This document shows positions 1 through 8,342 of a stretch of 64,000 bases of DNA, piece by piece. Made by a program: the position numbers and the translations under genes. The DNA is from an uncultured Mobiluncus sp. (lineage in GTDB: Bacteria > Actinomycetota > Actinomycetes > Actinomycetales > Actinomycetaceae): the NCBI RefSeq assembly GCF_947254095.1, contig NZ_CAMYBV010000002.1, positions 76,791 to 140,790 on the forward strand, in the 5' to 3' direction. Numbering within the stretch: position 1 is the stretch's first letter; each line of letters opens with the position of its first letter. Below the pieces are notes generated by a model, which saw only the letters and a list, made by a program, of their open reading frames with translations, made no database searches and was not told the DNA's origin.

Positions 1-1
1 T

Positions 2-127
2 ATCAACGATTCCGGGGTAATGATTGTGAAAGAAGCTATCTATCTGGTGTTGCCAGCCCTTGGTGCCATCATCGCGCAGCGCGCCGCCCAACTCAACCTC
101 GGCCCTGAGCCTGTTGCAAATAAGTGA
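2..127 (+). CDS. C-terminal end of a membrane protein (5' truncated by window edge)
   Basis: An open frame enters from the left edge and stops at the TGA at 125-127. The 41 visible residues start INDSGVMIVKEAIYLVLPAL and continue with a hydrophobic helix and a short polar tail. The NDSG motif followed by a final transmembrane helix resembles the C-terminus of some actinobacterial integral membrane proteins, from memory only. It converges with rsmD and overlaps its 3' end by 35 nt. The function cannot be assigned, and a chance open frame is possible because the visible part is short. Confidence 0.45.
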   Translation: MNDSGVMIVKEAIYLVLPALGAIIAQRAAQLNLGPEPVANK

Positions 128-659
128 CCAGGGTATCGCCGTAGCTCTTAGCGGCGTAGGCTTGCAGCCCCGAGGGAATCTCAGGAGCGGGAAACTTTTT
201 CGATGTCTCCAGAACCATGACGCCTTCCGGGCTGAGGTGCGCGGTCAGACCTGCCAGAATCTCTGAGAGCACGTAAGGCGCCAAAGCGTAGGGGGGATCT
301 AAGAAAATCAGGTCAAAGCAATCCGCGGGTTTCAGTTCGGAAACAAACTTAGCGGCATCTTTCACCAGGACACGGGCGCGATCCCGGTAGTGCAGGGCGT
401 CTATGTTCGCGCGCAACACTTTGGCTGCCGATCCGGCGGCATCTACAAACACCGCGCTCACCCCGCCGCGGGACAGCGCCTCCAAACCGAGGGCTCCTGA
501 GCCGGCAAACAAATCCAAAACCATGGCACCTTGTGGGAACCCCGAACAAAGCAGGTGAGAGAACATCGCTTCGCGCACCCGCTCCGAAGTGGGACGGGTC
601 CCCGACTTCGGCACATTCAGGCGCAAGCCCCCTTTTTCGCCAGCAACAATTCGTGTCAC
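93..659 (-). CDS. rsmD: 16S rRNA (guanine(966)-N2)-methyltransferase RsmD
   Basis: RsmD methylates N2 of G966 in 16S rRNA using S-adenosylmethionine. With the GTG start at 659 the protein is 188 aa, the usual family length, and begins VTRIVAGEKGG, the conserved RsmD N-terminus. The frame is open up to 734 but those residues do not look like the family, so the inner start is preferred. The SAM-binding motif I (FAGSGALG) lies near residues 51-58 and the catalytic DPPY near 121-124. It is divergent from coaD (698), a pairing found in many bacteria. Confidence 0.93.
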   Translation of the reverse strand: MTRIVAGEKGGLRLNVPKSGTRPTSERVREAMFSHLLCSGFPQGAMVLDLFAGSGALGLEALSRGGVSAVFVDAAGSAAKVLRANIDALHYRDRARVLVKDAAKFVSELKPADCFDLIFLDPPYALAPYVLSEILAGLTAHLSPEGVMVLETSKKFPAPEIPSGLQAYAAKSYGDTLVTYLQQAQGRG

Positions 660-697
660 AGACGACAGCCTAGCCGAATTGCCGGTAATCTGGATAC

Positions 698-1240
698 GTG
701 ACTCAAGCGCTTTGCCCCGGAACTTTTGACCCATTCACCTATGGGCACCTCGATATGGTGCGCCAATGCTTGACCTTTGCCGACGTCGTGGTGATTGGAA
801 TTGCTCAGAATTCAAAGAAAACCCCGCTGCTTTCGCTACCGAAACGTATCGAACTGGCCCAGACCACTATCCGGGAAGCGAAACTCGATACCCGCGTCAA
901 CGTGGAAATTGTGGATGGATTGTTAGCTGATTTCTGTAAAGAACATCATATTGACGTCATCGCGAAAGGGCTGCGCACTTCCCAGGACTTTGATTACGAA
1001 AATCCGATGAGTCAGATGAATCGCCAGATTGGGGCTCCGCCGACTGTGTTTGTGGGCTGCAAACCGGCGTTGATTCACATCTCAAGTTCTATGGTTAAGG
1101 AAGTTGCCAGTTACGGAGCCGATGTCTATTCGATGGTTTGTGCCGATACCGCGCAGGCTCTGTATGAGGCGTACCAAGTCAGCCCTCCAAATCGGGATAA
1201 TAATGTCATAGCAGCCCGTTTCGATAAGTACAACAGCTAG
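698..1240 (+). CDS. coaD: Pantetheine-phosphate adenylyltransferase (PPAT)
   Basis: CoaD transfers AMP from ATP to 4'-phosphopantetheine, the penultimate step of coenzyme A synthesis. The nucleotidyltransferase signature PGTFDPFTYGH (residues 7-17, with the T/HxGH histidine) is at the N-terminus, and an ISSSMVKEVA motif follows around two thirds of the way. It has 180 aa, slightly longer than the usual 160, because of a polar C-terminal tail. The start is GTG at 698. It heads a tightly packed plus-strand operon with the next four genes. Confidence 0.95.
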   Translation: MTQALCPGTFDPFTYGHLDMVRQCLTFADVVVIGIAQNSKKTPLLSLPKRIELAQTTIREAKLDTRVNVEIVDGLLADFCKEHHIDVIAKGLRTSQDFDYENPMSQMNRQIGAPPTVFVGCKPALIHISSSMVKEVASYGADVYSMVCADTAQALYEAYQVSPPNRDNNVIAARFDKYNS

Positions 1241-1248
1241 GGAGAAAA

Positions 1249-2016
1249 ATGAGCGAGGAAAACAGGGACGACCAAATAATGGAATCGGCGGATTTGCCTA
1301 CCGCTGCTGAGGGCAGCTCAGATGAACCCGATGTCGGGCAGGAGACCCCCGCGACCCTCAGTCCGGATTCGGACTCGACAGCGACAGATGACGCTGGCGA
1401 AGCGGAGTTTGTGGAACCCGAAGCCCTAACTTCAGAGCAAATGGTGGCTGCGCTGAACGCTCAGGATTACAAAGGCTCCGAGCTGATGGACGTATTAGCC
1501 CAGATGGAAGCCTTAATTTCACAGGCTCGTTCCCTGCCGATGAGTTCGTCCGTGCTGGTCAATAAGGCTCAGGCCCTTTCCCTGCTGGAGTCGGCACGCG
1601 AGGCGATGCCGACTGATATCCGCATCGCGAACCAGATTGTGGCCGGAGCAAATGCGGTCATCGCCCGCGCCCAAGAGGAGGCTGAGACAGCCTTGGCACA
1701 GGCCAATTCCACTTCTGAACGCATCCAAGCCGACGCCCACGCCCGAGCCGACGAACTGGTCAACCAAGAACGCATCGTCGTCATGGCCAAGGAACGTGCC
1801 GAGATGATTATTGAAACTGCGACCCGTCAGGCGACCAATCTGGCTGCGGGAGCCGACCGCTATTGCGAGGAAAAGCTAACAGAGCTGGAAGAAACCCTGG
1901 ACAAACTAAAGGAACAATCCGCGGCAGGACGGCGGGTCTTGAGCGAACGTGCCCGGTTTAACCCCGACGATTTGCCCCAACCAGAGGCAGAAACTCCGGA
2001 GGCCAAACATGACTAG
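1249..2016 (+). CDS. Acidic coiled-coil protein of the coaD-DUF177 interval
   Basis: This 255-aa protein has an acidic, Ser/Asp/Glu-rich N-terminal third (about residues 1-65). An Ala/Glu/Arg-rich helical region follows (about 70-240), typical of a long coiled coil, and resembles DivIVA-like or F-type ATPase b-subunit-like stalks. No transmembrane segment is visible. A clear ribosome site (GGAGAAAA) precedes the ATG, 8 nt after coaD. The stop overlaps the DUF177 start by 8 nt, so it is co-translated with ribosome-associated functions. Proteins of this kind occupy the same slot in other actinobacteria; the function is unknown. Confidence 0.7.
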   Translation: MSEENRDDQIMESADLPTAAEGSSDEPDVGQETPATLSPDSDSTATDDAGEAEFVEPEALTSEQMVAALNAQDYKGSELMDVLAQMEALISQARSLPMSSSVLVNKAQALSLLESAREAMPTDIRIANQIVAGANAVIARAQEEAETALAQANSTSERIQADAHARADELVNQERIVVMAKERAEMIIETATRQATNLAAGADRYCEEKLTELEETLDKLKEQSAAGRRVLSERARFNPDDLPQPEAETPEAKHD

Positions 2017-2650
2017 CAGTGCCAAAGCACATGGTGCAGGGAAAAAGTCGGCTCGGTTAGACAATCACGAGGCTGCGTTCGACTATCTCATCGGCTTGAC
2101 CTCCCTGCCGGGCAATCCCGGAAAAACCCTCGAACTGCACGATTACCTGTTGCCGTTGCCCGACACCTGGACGAACGGGGTCGTGACCTCACGGGAGTCA
2201 GAAGGCCGTTTCGAGGTCAGTTTGCAGTCCTTGCACGAGGGGATTTTGGTCAGCCTGCGGGGCACGGTACCGACTGATGCTCAATGTTCGCGCTGTTTAG
2301 ACCCGGTTCCAGGGACGGTAGAAGTCAACGAAACCCAGATGTTTTTCTATCCTGGCGCGCGTGAAGCGGCCCGCCAGGAAGGGGACGAAGAGTGGGAGGA
2401 CATCCTCGAAGTAAGCACTGACGATGAGGTCGACCTCGAGCCGGTGCTGCGAGACGCCCTGGTGCTGGGCATGGAGACTTTGCCGCTGTGCCGACCCGAC
2501 TGCCAGGGATTATGTCCGGATTGCGGGGAAAAGTTTGCGGATTTGCCTCCCGATCATCATCACGAGGTTTTGGATCCGCGCTGGGCCGCGTTGGGAGATT
2601 TAGCTAATGAGCTGCGCGCCCAGGAAGCCGGAGGGAACGAAGCCTCGTGA
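2009..2650 (+). CDS. DUF177 (YceD-like) protein
   Basis: DUF177/YceD family proteins are normally encoded just before rpmF (ribosomal protein L32) and are linked to 23S rRNA accumulation. The family cysteine motifs are present: CSRCLDPV in the middle and CRPDCQGLCPDCG near the C-terminus, probably a metal-binding site. I chose the ATG at 2009 (213 aa, MTSSAKAHG) over an upstream open stretch because it fits the 8-nt overlap with the preceding gene. The stop overlaps the rnc GTG start (GTGA). Unusually, no rpmF follows. Confidence 0.85.
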   Translation: MTSSAKAHGAGKKSARLDNHEAAFDYLIGLTSLPGNPGKTLELHDYLLPLPDTWTNGVVTSRESEGRFEVSLQSLHEGILVSLRGTVPTDAQCSRCLDPVPGTVEVNETQMFFYPGAREAARQEGDEEWEDILEVSTDDEVDLEPVLRDALVLGMETLPLCRPDCQGLCPDCGEKFADLPPDHHHEVLDPRWAALGDLANELRAQEAGGNEAS

Positions 2651-3411
2651 AACAATCCCCACAAAACACAGACGACACCGGCGAACCGGGCCAGAGCCGA
2701 GCCACCTTGGAACGTTTACTTGCAGACTGGGGACAACCGGTCGATAAAGAACTTTTGGTAGTCGCGATGACCCACCGGTCTTTTGCCCACGAACACGGGA
2801 AAACCGGCTCGACCGGCACGAATGAAAGGCTGGAATTCCTGGGGGACGCGGTCTTACAAATCGTGGTCACAGAATACTTGTTCCGTAACTTCCCCGATGT
2901 TCCCGAGGGCGAGTTGGCTCCGATGCGCGCCGCCACCGTCAGCCAAACCCCGCTGGCGGAAGTCGCGCGACGGCTGCACCTGGGCGATTACATCCTGCTG
3001 GGAATCGGCGAGGACCGTCAGGGCGGCCGGGAAAAGGACTCCATCTTGTCCGACACGTTAGAGGCCCTGATTGGCGCGTCCTACCTCACGTCAGGTTTGG
3101 AATCGACACGGGTCACTATAGAGCGTCACCTGCGGCGATACTTGCGCAACGCGCCGCGCCGGGCGGTCGGTATGGACTGGAAGACCCATCTCAGCGAGTT
3201 TGCGGCCGCCAACTCGCTGGGCGAACCGGAATATGTGGTGCAGGGCAGTGGGCCGGATCATGCCCGCGTGTTCAGGGCAGAAATCCGGTTGGATGGTGAG
3301 GTTCTGGGCGAAGGTCAGGGCACTTCCAAGAAATCCGCTGAACACAGCGCTGCCGAGGCTGCTTTCGAGGCGCTGCAGGATCGTTTTGGGGATCAGGTGG
3401 CTGATGCCTGA
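2647..3411 (+). CDS. rnc: Ribonuclease III
   Basis: RNase III cleaves double-stranded RNA, including the 30S rRNA precursor. The signature NERLEFLGDAVL lies at residues 59-70, and the second acidic cluster (D136, E139 in SDTLEALIG) completes the two-metal active site. A dsRNA-binding domain fills about residues 176-245 (GQGTSKKSAEHSAAEAAFE). The length of 254 aa is normal. The GTG start overlaps the DUF177 stop by 4 nt, and the 3' end overlaps mutM by 8 nt, so translation is probably coupled. Confidence 0.96.
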   Translation: MKQSPQNTDDTGEPGQSRATLERLLADWGQPVDKELLVVAMTHRSFAHEHGKTGSTGTNERLEFLGDAVLQIVVTEYLFRNFPDVPEGELAPMRAATVSQTPLAEVARRLHLGDYILLGIGEDRQGGREKDSILSDTLEALIGASYLTSGLESTRVTIERHLRRYLRNAPRRAVGMDWKTHLSEFAAANSLGEPEYVVQGSGPDHARVFRAEIRLDGEVLGEGQGTSKKSAEHSAAEAAFEALQDRFGDQVADA

Positions 3412-4366
3412 GCTTCCCGAAGTGGAGACGATTCGCCGGAATCTGGAACAAACCGTGGTGGGAGCGCGGGTCCTGAGCATCAGTGACCCGACCCATGAGC
3501 GGACTTTGCGTAACCAGCAGGGGGGAATTGCCGCGTTACGTGCGGGACTGGAGGGGGCGCGTCTGGGCGCAGCAGTCCGGCGCGGAAAGTTTTTATGGTT
3601 TCCCTTAGCGGGGGATGTCACAAGTGCAGAAGGCTCGCTTGCCCTCGTGATGCACCTGGGTATGTCGGGTCAGCTGCGGGTCGAATCCGCAGATGCGGCT
3701 CTACACAGCGCCGGGTCAGCTGTGCCACCACCAGCTCAGCAAGGCCTCGAGGAGGCTCGCCCCTTCACCCATGAGCGCCTCCGTTTCACCCTCGACAACG
3801 GGAAAGACCTGGTGTTTTGCGACCAACGCACCTTTGGACACGTCGAACTCAGGACGCTGCGGCCCACCGCGGACGGTGCGCCCGGGGGAACTGGCTCCAC
3901 GGAACCGCTGCTGCCTCAGGATGTGGAACATATTGCCCGTGATGTACTCGATCCGAGCCGCGACACGACGGAGTTCGTGGAAAAGACTCACGCCAGTACT
4001 CGAGCGATAAAAACCAAGCTGTTAGATCAGGGCATTGTCTCCGGTATTGGCAATATTTATGCAGATGAAGGCCTGTTTGCTGCCCGAATACATCCCGCTA
4101 CTCCCGGCCGGTCGCTCAGTGACAGGAAACTGCGGGAGTTGCTGAGTGCTGTGGCGGTCGTGATGGAGCAGGCTTTGGACTTCGGCGGTACTTCGTTTGA
4201 CCGCCTGTACGTGAATTCTTGGGGTAATCCTGGCGAATTTGCGAAAGAATTGCAGGTTTACGGTCGGGGCGGCCAAAGTTGTCGCCGCTGCGGGACCCGG
4301 CTCGATAAAATGACTATTGACGGTCGCTCCAGCGTGTTTTGCCCACGCTGCCAGCGAAAACGTTAG
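3404..4366 (+). CDS. mutM: Formamidopyrimidine-DNA glycosylase (Fpg/MutM)
   Basis: MutM excises 8-oxoguanine and formamidopyrimidines and cuts the abasic site by beta/delta elimination. The mature N-terminus PELPEVETI gives the catalytic Pro (residue 2 before Met removal) and Glu3. A conserved lysine is in RRGKFLWF (K62), GIGNIYADE is in the middle, and a C-terminal zinc finger has CxxC pairs (CRRCG ... CPRCQ). At 320 aa it is about 50 longer than E. coli Fpg because of two low-complexity insertions, near residues 85-115 and 150-175. The ATG at 3404 is fixed by the conserved PELPEVET start. It is the last gene of the coaD operon before a response regulator 12 nt downstream. Confidence 0.95.
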   Translation: MPELPEVETIRRNLEQTVVGARVLSISDPTHERTLRNQQGGIAALRAGLEGARLGAAVRRGKFLWFPLAGDVTSAEGSLALVMHLGMSGQLRVESADAALHSAGSAVPPPAQQGLEEARPFTHERLRFTLDNGKDLVFCDQRTFGHVELRTLRPTADGAPGGTGSTEPLLPQDVEHIARDVLDPSRDTTEFVEKTHASTRAIKTKLLDQGIVSGIGNIYADEGLFAARIHPATPGRSLSDRKLRELLSAVAVVMEQALDFGGTSFDRLYVNSWGNPGEFAKELQVYGRGGQSCRRCGTRLDKMTIDGRSSVFCPRCQRKR

Positions 4367-4378
4367 GAAGGACCAAAG

Positions 4379-5041
4379 ATGACTGAGCAGTCGGAGATTC
4401 GCGTCATGATTGTTGACGACCACGAGATTGTTCGCCGTGGAATCGCCGAGCTTGTCGATAGGGCAGCGGATTTGCGAGTCGTCGCCGAAGCCGGTTCGGT
4501 TGCCGAAGCCCTGTCTAGGGCCGAGTTGGCCAACCCGAACGTGGTCTTGGTGGACTTGCAGCTGCCCGACGGCACCGGCATCGATTTGATTCGTCAGCTG
4601 CGAGTAATGACGCCAAACGCCCGCATGGTGGTGCTGACCTCCTTTGACGATGACGAGGCGCTGGCGGAATCCCTGCAAGTGGGGGCGGCAGCTTATCTGT
4701 TGAAAACTGTCGCCGGGGTGGAAATTACGAACGTCATCAAGGCCGTGGCGGCGGGGAGGACTCTGCTCGATGAGCGTACCGTGACCCGCACCAGCGCAAA
4801 CCGCAGCGACCCTACCGAACACTTGACCCCTACTGAAAAGAAAATCCTGGGATTAATCGGCGATGGCCTATCTAACCGGGAAATTGGGGATGCCCTAGGC
4901 GTGGCCGAAAAGACCGTGAAAAACCACATTACGGCACTGCTGTCGAAAATGGGCCTGCAACGGCGCACCCAGGTGGCGGCGTGGGTTGCATCGCAGCGTT
5001 CCGCAGAGTGGCGCAAGAATTCTCCGCGTCAGGAACTGTGA
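4379..5041 (+). CDS. DevR/DosR-like NarL-family response regulator
   Basis: This 220-aa protein has a receiver domain (residues 7-125: D13, D14, phosphoacceptor D59, T87, K109) and a LuxR-type HTH (about 150-205, AEKTVKNHITALLSKMGLQ). The HTH and the AEAGSVAEA and QRRTQVA segments closely resemble mycobacterial DevR/DosR, a hypoxia/nitric-oxide regulator; this is from memory. The start has a good ribosome site (GGAAGGA). It follows mutM by 12 nt and converges with a GAF sensor kinase (5075-6367) that is probably its partner. The link of that kinase to the cytochrome bd genes suggests control of respiration, which is inferred. Confidence 0.88.
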   Translation: MTEQSEIRVMIVDDHEIVRRGIAELVDRAADLRVVAEAGSVAEALSRAELANPNVVLVDLQLPDGTGIDLIRQLRVMTPNARMVVLTSFDDDEALAESLQVGAAAYLLKTVAGVEITNVIKAVAAGRTLLDERTVTRTSANRSDPTEHLTPTEKKILGLIGDGLSNREIGDALGVAEKTVKNHITALLSKMGLQRRTQVAAWVASQRSAEWRKNSPRQEL

Positions 5042-5074
5042 GCCCGGCAGGCAGATAGCGTCTCAATCCCGAAA

Positions 5075-6367
5075 TTAACTAAGCGGAATACACCACGTCA
5101 GAAGGGTTCCGCTGGCGCCGTCGGGGCGTTTACCGATGCGCATCATCCCCAGGTGAATCGTGGCGCGCGCGGCCATATTGGCTAAGCCCGAATGGTGGTC
5201 AATCTTGGAATTAAGCCCGCACCCGTCATCCTGAATCTCCACTCGCAGCAGTCCGTTGGGCTGGGTTGGCGTGGGTACGCTCGCGTCGGTGAGGGCGCAT
5301 CGGGGTGGTATCAACTCCGGATTGAACCAAATATCTACTTCCAGACGCACCTCGGTGGCGTGGGCGTGGCGAGCCACGTTCGTCAAGCCCTCGCGCACGA
5401 CTGCCAACACATCCGAGATGAGGGTTTCCGGTAGCCTCCGGCGCAGCCGTTCCTCCATTCGTTCCATATTGTCCAGGGTGCAAACTTCATCGTCTACGCG
5501 CACAATGAGCGAAGGCGCGAATCCGAGGGAACGACGAGACAGCGAGGCCTCCATCCGCAATCCGCCCAACAGCTCCGGTTCCGCGCTGTCTTGATCTTTC
5601 AGTTCGCTGACGATTCGGCGAATTTCCCCCACAGAGTCGCCCACTGAACGCAACGCCTCATCCAGGGTGGTGCGAATCGTCTGAGCTGTGAGTTCCTGAT
5701 CGCTGAGGTCTTCTTTTAAGGCTTCGAGGTGCAGGGAGGTCGCGAACAGCTGCTGTATAGCCAGGTCATGCAGGTCACGAGCAATGCGCTGGCGTTCTTC
5801 CAGCAGCTCCGCGCGGTCTTCGGACTGCCGCACGCCGGACAGGCGCAGCGCCAAAGTGGCTTGTGCCGCAAAATTCTCGGCGGCTCGCAAATCCGGCACG
5901 GTAAATTCGGGGCTGCCAGGGTTGCGAAACAGGATAATGACCCCGCTGGCGGCTCCGCGCTCGCTCATCGGGGCATAAAGAGCCGGACCAAAAATGGACA
6001 GTTCGGGAATCCGCAGTAAGTTGGCGCGTTCCATCGACTCCACAATGATGCCGACATTGTTGCGAATGACCGCCTGGGCGCGCCCCTCGGGAGGAAATTC
6101 CATCCCAATCATCTGTGTGGCAGCTTCGCCGTCAGCAATTTCACAAATGTATTTTCCGCCCAAGCTGGGCAGTACAATCAGGGTCGTATCGGCTTCCGCT
6201 ACCCGGCGCACAGAAGAGGCGATGAGGGACAGCGCTTCCTCTTCATCGGTGTCTTCCAGCAGCGCCGTGGTAATGCTTTGGCTCATGCGGTTCCACCGCT
6301 GCAAAGTTTCGAGCTCCAAGTTCAGCGCATAGATTTTTTCACGCAAAACTGCGTGGCTTTCCCCCAA
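5075..6367 (-). CDS. GAF-domain sensor histidine kinase, DevS-like (HisKA_3)
   Basis: This is a soluble 430-aa kinase with no transmembrane segment. A short coiled coil (about 8-30) is followed by one GAF domain (about 38-177), then a HisKA_3 dimerisation helix with phospho-His200 in RQRIARDLHDLAIQQLF, and a HATPase domain (N-box REGLTNVARHA around N330, G-box DDGCG at 380-384). The RIARDLHDLAIQQLFAT block is very like DevS/DosT kinases, which have two GAF domains whereas this has one. The start is TTG at 6367, 28 nt behind cydC on the same strand, so it is probably transcribed with the cytochrome bd genes. The probable partner is the convergent regulator at 4379-5041. The ligand of the GAF domain cannot be read from sequence. 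Confidence 0.88.
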   Translation of the reverse strand: MGESHAVLREKIYALNLELETLQRWNRMSQSITTALLEDTDEEEALSLIASSVRRVAEADTTLIVLPSLGGKYICEIADGEAATQMIGMEFPPEGRAQAVIRNNVGIIVESMERANLLRIPELSIFGPALYAPMSERGAASGVIILFRNPGSPEFTVPDLRAAENFAAQATLALRLSGVRQSEDRAELLEERQRIARDLHDLAIQQLFATSLHLEALKEDLSDQELTAQTIRTTLDEALRSVGDSVGEIRRIVSELKDQDSAEPELLGGLRMEASLSRRSLGFAPSLIVRVDDEVCTLDNMERMEERLRRRLPETLISDVLAVVREGLTNVARHAHATEVRLEVDIWFNPELIPPRCALTDASVPTPTQPNGLLRVEIQDDGCGLNSKIDHHSGLANMAARATIHLGMMRIGKRPDGASGTLLTWCIPLS

Positions 6368-6395
6368 ATATTTATTAACCTTGAGGCTTCTTAGC

Positions 6396-8342
6396 TCAGA
6401 CGTAGCTTTTCTCCTGTTCTAGGTTCCAACGGTAGGTGGGGTTGGTTTTGACCAAACTGGCGTGTGTTCCGCGAGCGGTGATGTGGGTCACGCCGTCCTC
6501 GTCTTCGCTATCCAGCTTACCAAGAACGATGACTTCATCGGCTTTGTCCAAGGCACTGAGCCGGTGAGTGACCAACAGCACGCCGCGTTCCCCGCTCTTG
6601 CCGGTCGCCAGTAGGTCCGACACCAGCTGGTCGGCTAGAGCCCCGTCCAGGTGCTCTCCGGGTTCGTCCAGGGCGAGGAGCTGCGCCGGGGTCGCCAAAG
6701 CCCGTGCCAACAGGATGCGTCGACGTTCTCCACCGCTCAGTGCGGCTCCGTCCATGCCGAGCACAGTGTCCAGGCCGTCCGGAGCGGCCTTAAGCCACGG
6801 CCCCATTCCTGCCTCTTGCAGAAGCTTTTCTGCCTCCACGGTGCCCACATTGGCTCGCGCTACCCGAATGTTCTCTAGGGCGGTGGTGGCAAAAATATGG
6901 GCGTCCTCCGCGGTCATCACGATTTTTTCGCTCACGGTGGGACGCGGCAGTGTGCTGATGTCGATTCCTCCCAGCGTCAGGCTGCCACCGCGCGGCGGAA
7001 TCAAACCTGCCAAGGTATAAAGCAGCGTGGATTTGCCGATTCCGGAACGCCCCACAATCGCCAAAGCCTTGCCGGGGCGCAGTTCCAAATCAATTCCGCT
7101 GGCAATAATCGGCCCGCCGGGCCACCCAATCTCCAGGTCTTTGGCTACCAGGCGAGCCTCAACTTCGGTGACGGGCGAGAGTTCCGTGCGGTGCCCCTCC
7201 GCGTTGACCGCCGCATCCGGGACGGCATCGCTGGTCGGGGCGGCGTCTTCTGCGTAAATCTGCTTCAGGGCGGCTTCGACATAGTCAGCTCCACCCATCA
7301 AATCCACCAGACGGGTCGCGGCGGCCCCGGAGGACACCAGCTGTACCGCGGCGGCAGCCAGTTGGGAGGTCCCTTCAAAAGCTGCTAGGGGAGCCAGCAC
7401 CAAAATCGCCAGGTTCACGTCCCACAGCTGGCCGCTGACGACCAGGGGAGTGCCAATCAGAAAACCGCACAGGACGGCCGCCCCCATCGAAATATTGTCA
7501 ATAAAAGCGGCGATGGCAGAGGGGCGGGCAGCCTTGTCTTTCAGACGTTGAATGACTTGTTCGACTTGGTTGAGGTGGTCTTGCGCAGCCTGCAGACGCC
7601 CGGAAACTGCCAGTTCGCTGGCATTCATCATGAGGTTTTGGGCGCTGGCAGTCAGCTCAATCTGGGCCTGCTGGGAAGCCAGCTCGGCGATACGGGCGGC
7701 ACGAATTGTCAGCAAAGGTCCCACCACTCCGGCCATCAGCAGGCAGATCAGCAGCGTGAGCGCTGCTAGGGGAGCCAGGAACCAGAACAAAATAACGGTG
7801 GCGAGGGCGGTGAGAGCCGTAACCATTCCGGGAAGGACAGACTTCACCACGAAGTCTCCGACCGAATCAACATCGCCGCCCGTGCGGGCCAGGATTTCCC
7901 CGCGCCGCAAGGCTGCGATATTTTTGGCCGGACGACCCGCCAGAATCCGGTAAACCGTGTGCCGCAAATCGGCTACCCCCAACAGGGCGACCTTGTGAGA
8001 CGCCAGGCGCTCCAGATAGCGAAACAACGCCCGGCCAATCCCGAAGAAACGCACGGCTACGGCCGCGACCGCCAAGTCCATCCACAGAGCGTCAATCTGG
8101 GCGGCACGGGCGATGAGCCAAGCCGCCACCACCGACAGCCCGATGGCGCAGGCCAACGTCGAGACGCCCAGGAGGATAGCCAGAGCCATATTGGCGCGAT
8201 TCAGGCGCATCATCCGATAGGTCAGGCGCAGGTTGCGCAGCTCCTCGCGCGAAATAAACGCCGTGTTTTTCATAGCGGGACCATAAAACCCGGCAGCGGA
8301 TTCCATGACTTCGGCGGGGAAAGTTGACTTGTCGCTACTCAT
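6396..8342 (-). CDS. cydC: Thiol reductant ABC exporter subunit CydC
   Basis: CydC pairs with CydD to form an inner-membrane exporter of glutathione/cysteine-type reductant (or heme-related substrate) needed for cytochrome bd assembly. The 648 aa comprise an N-terminal six-helix transmembrane domain (about 45-345), a linker rich in Ala/Glu (360-400), and an ATPase domain with Walker A GRSGIGKST (431-439), signature LSGGERRR, Walker B LLALDEPGEHLD and switch His in LLVTHR. The Q-loop glutamine position reads TAED, with Glu or Asp. The ATG overlaps the cydD stop (ATGA), so the two subunits are coupled. Confidence 0.93.
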   Translation of the reverse strand: MSSDKSTFPAEVMESAAGFYGPAMKNTAFISREELRNLRLTYRMMRLNRANMALAILLGVSTLACAIGLSVVAAWLIARAAQIDALWMDLAVAAVAVRFFGIGRALFRYLERLASHKVALLGVADLRHTVYRILAGRPAKNIAALRRGEILARTGGDVDSVGDFVVKSVLPGMVTALTALATVILFWFLAPLAALTLLICLLMAGVVGPLLTIRAARIAELASQQAQIELTASAQNLMMNASELAVSGRLQAAQDHLNQVEQVIQRLKDKAARPSAIAAFIDNISMGAAVLCGFLIGTPLVVSGQLWDVNLAILVLAPLAAFEGTSQLAAAAVQLVSSGAAATRLVDLMGGADYVEAALKQIYAEDAAPTSDAVPDAAVNAEGHRTELSPVTEVEARLVAKDLEIGWPGGPIIASGIDLELRPGKALAIVGRSGIGKSTLLYTLAGLIPPRGGSLTLGGIDISTLPRPTVSEKIVMTAEDAHIFATTALENIRVARANVGTVEAEKLLQEAGMGPWLKAAPDGLDTVLGMDGAALSGGERRRILLARALATPAQLLALDEPGEHLDGALADQLVSDLLATGKSGERGVLLVTHRLSALDKADEVIVLGKLDSEDEDGVTHITARGTHASLVKTNPTYRWNLEQEKSYV

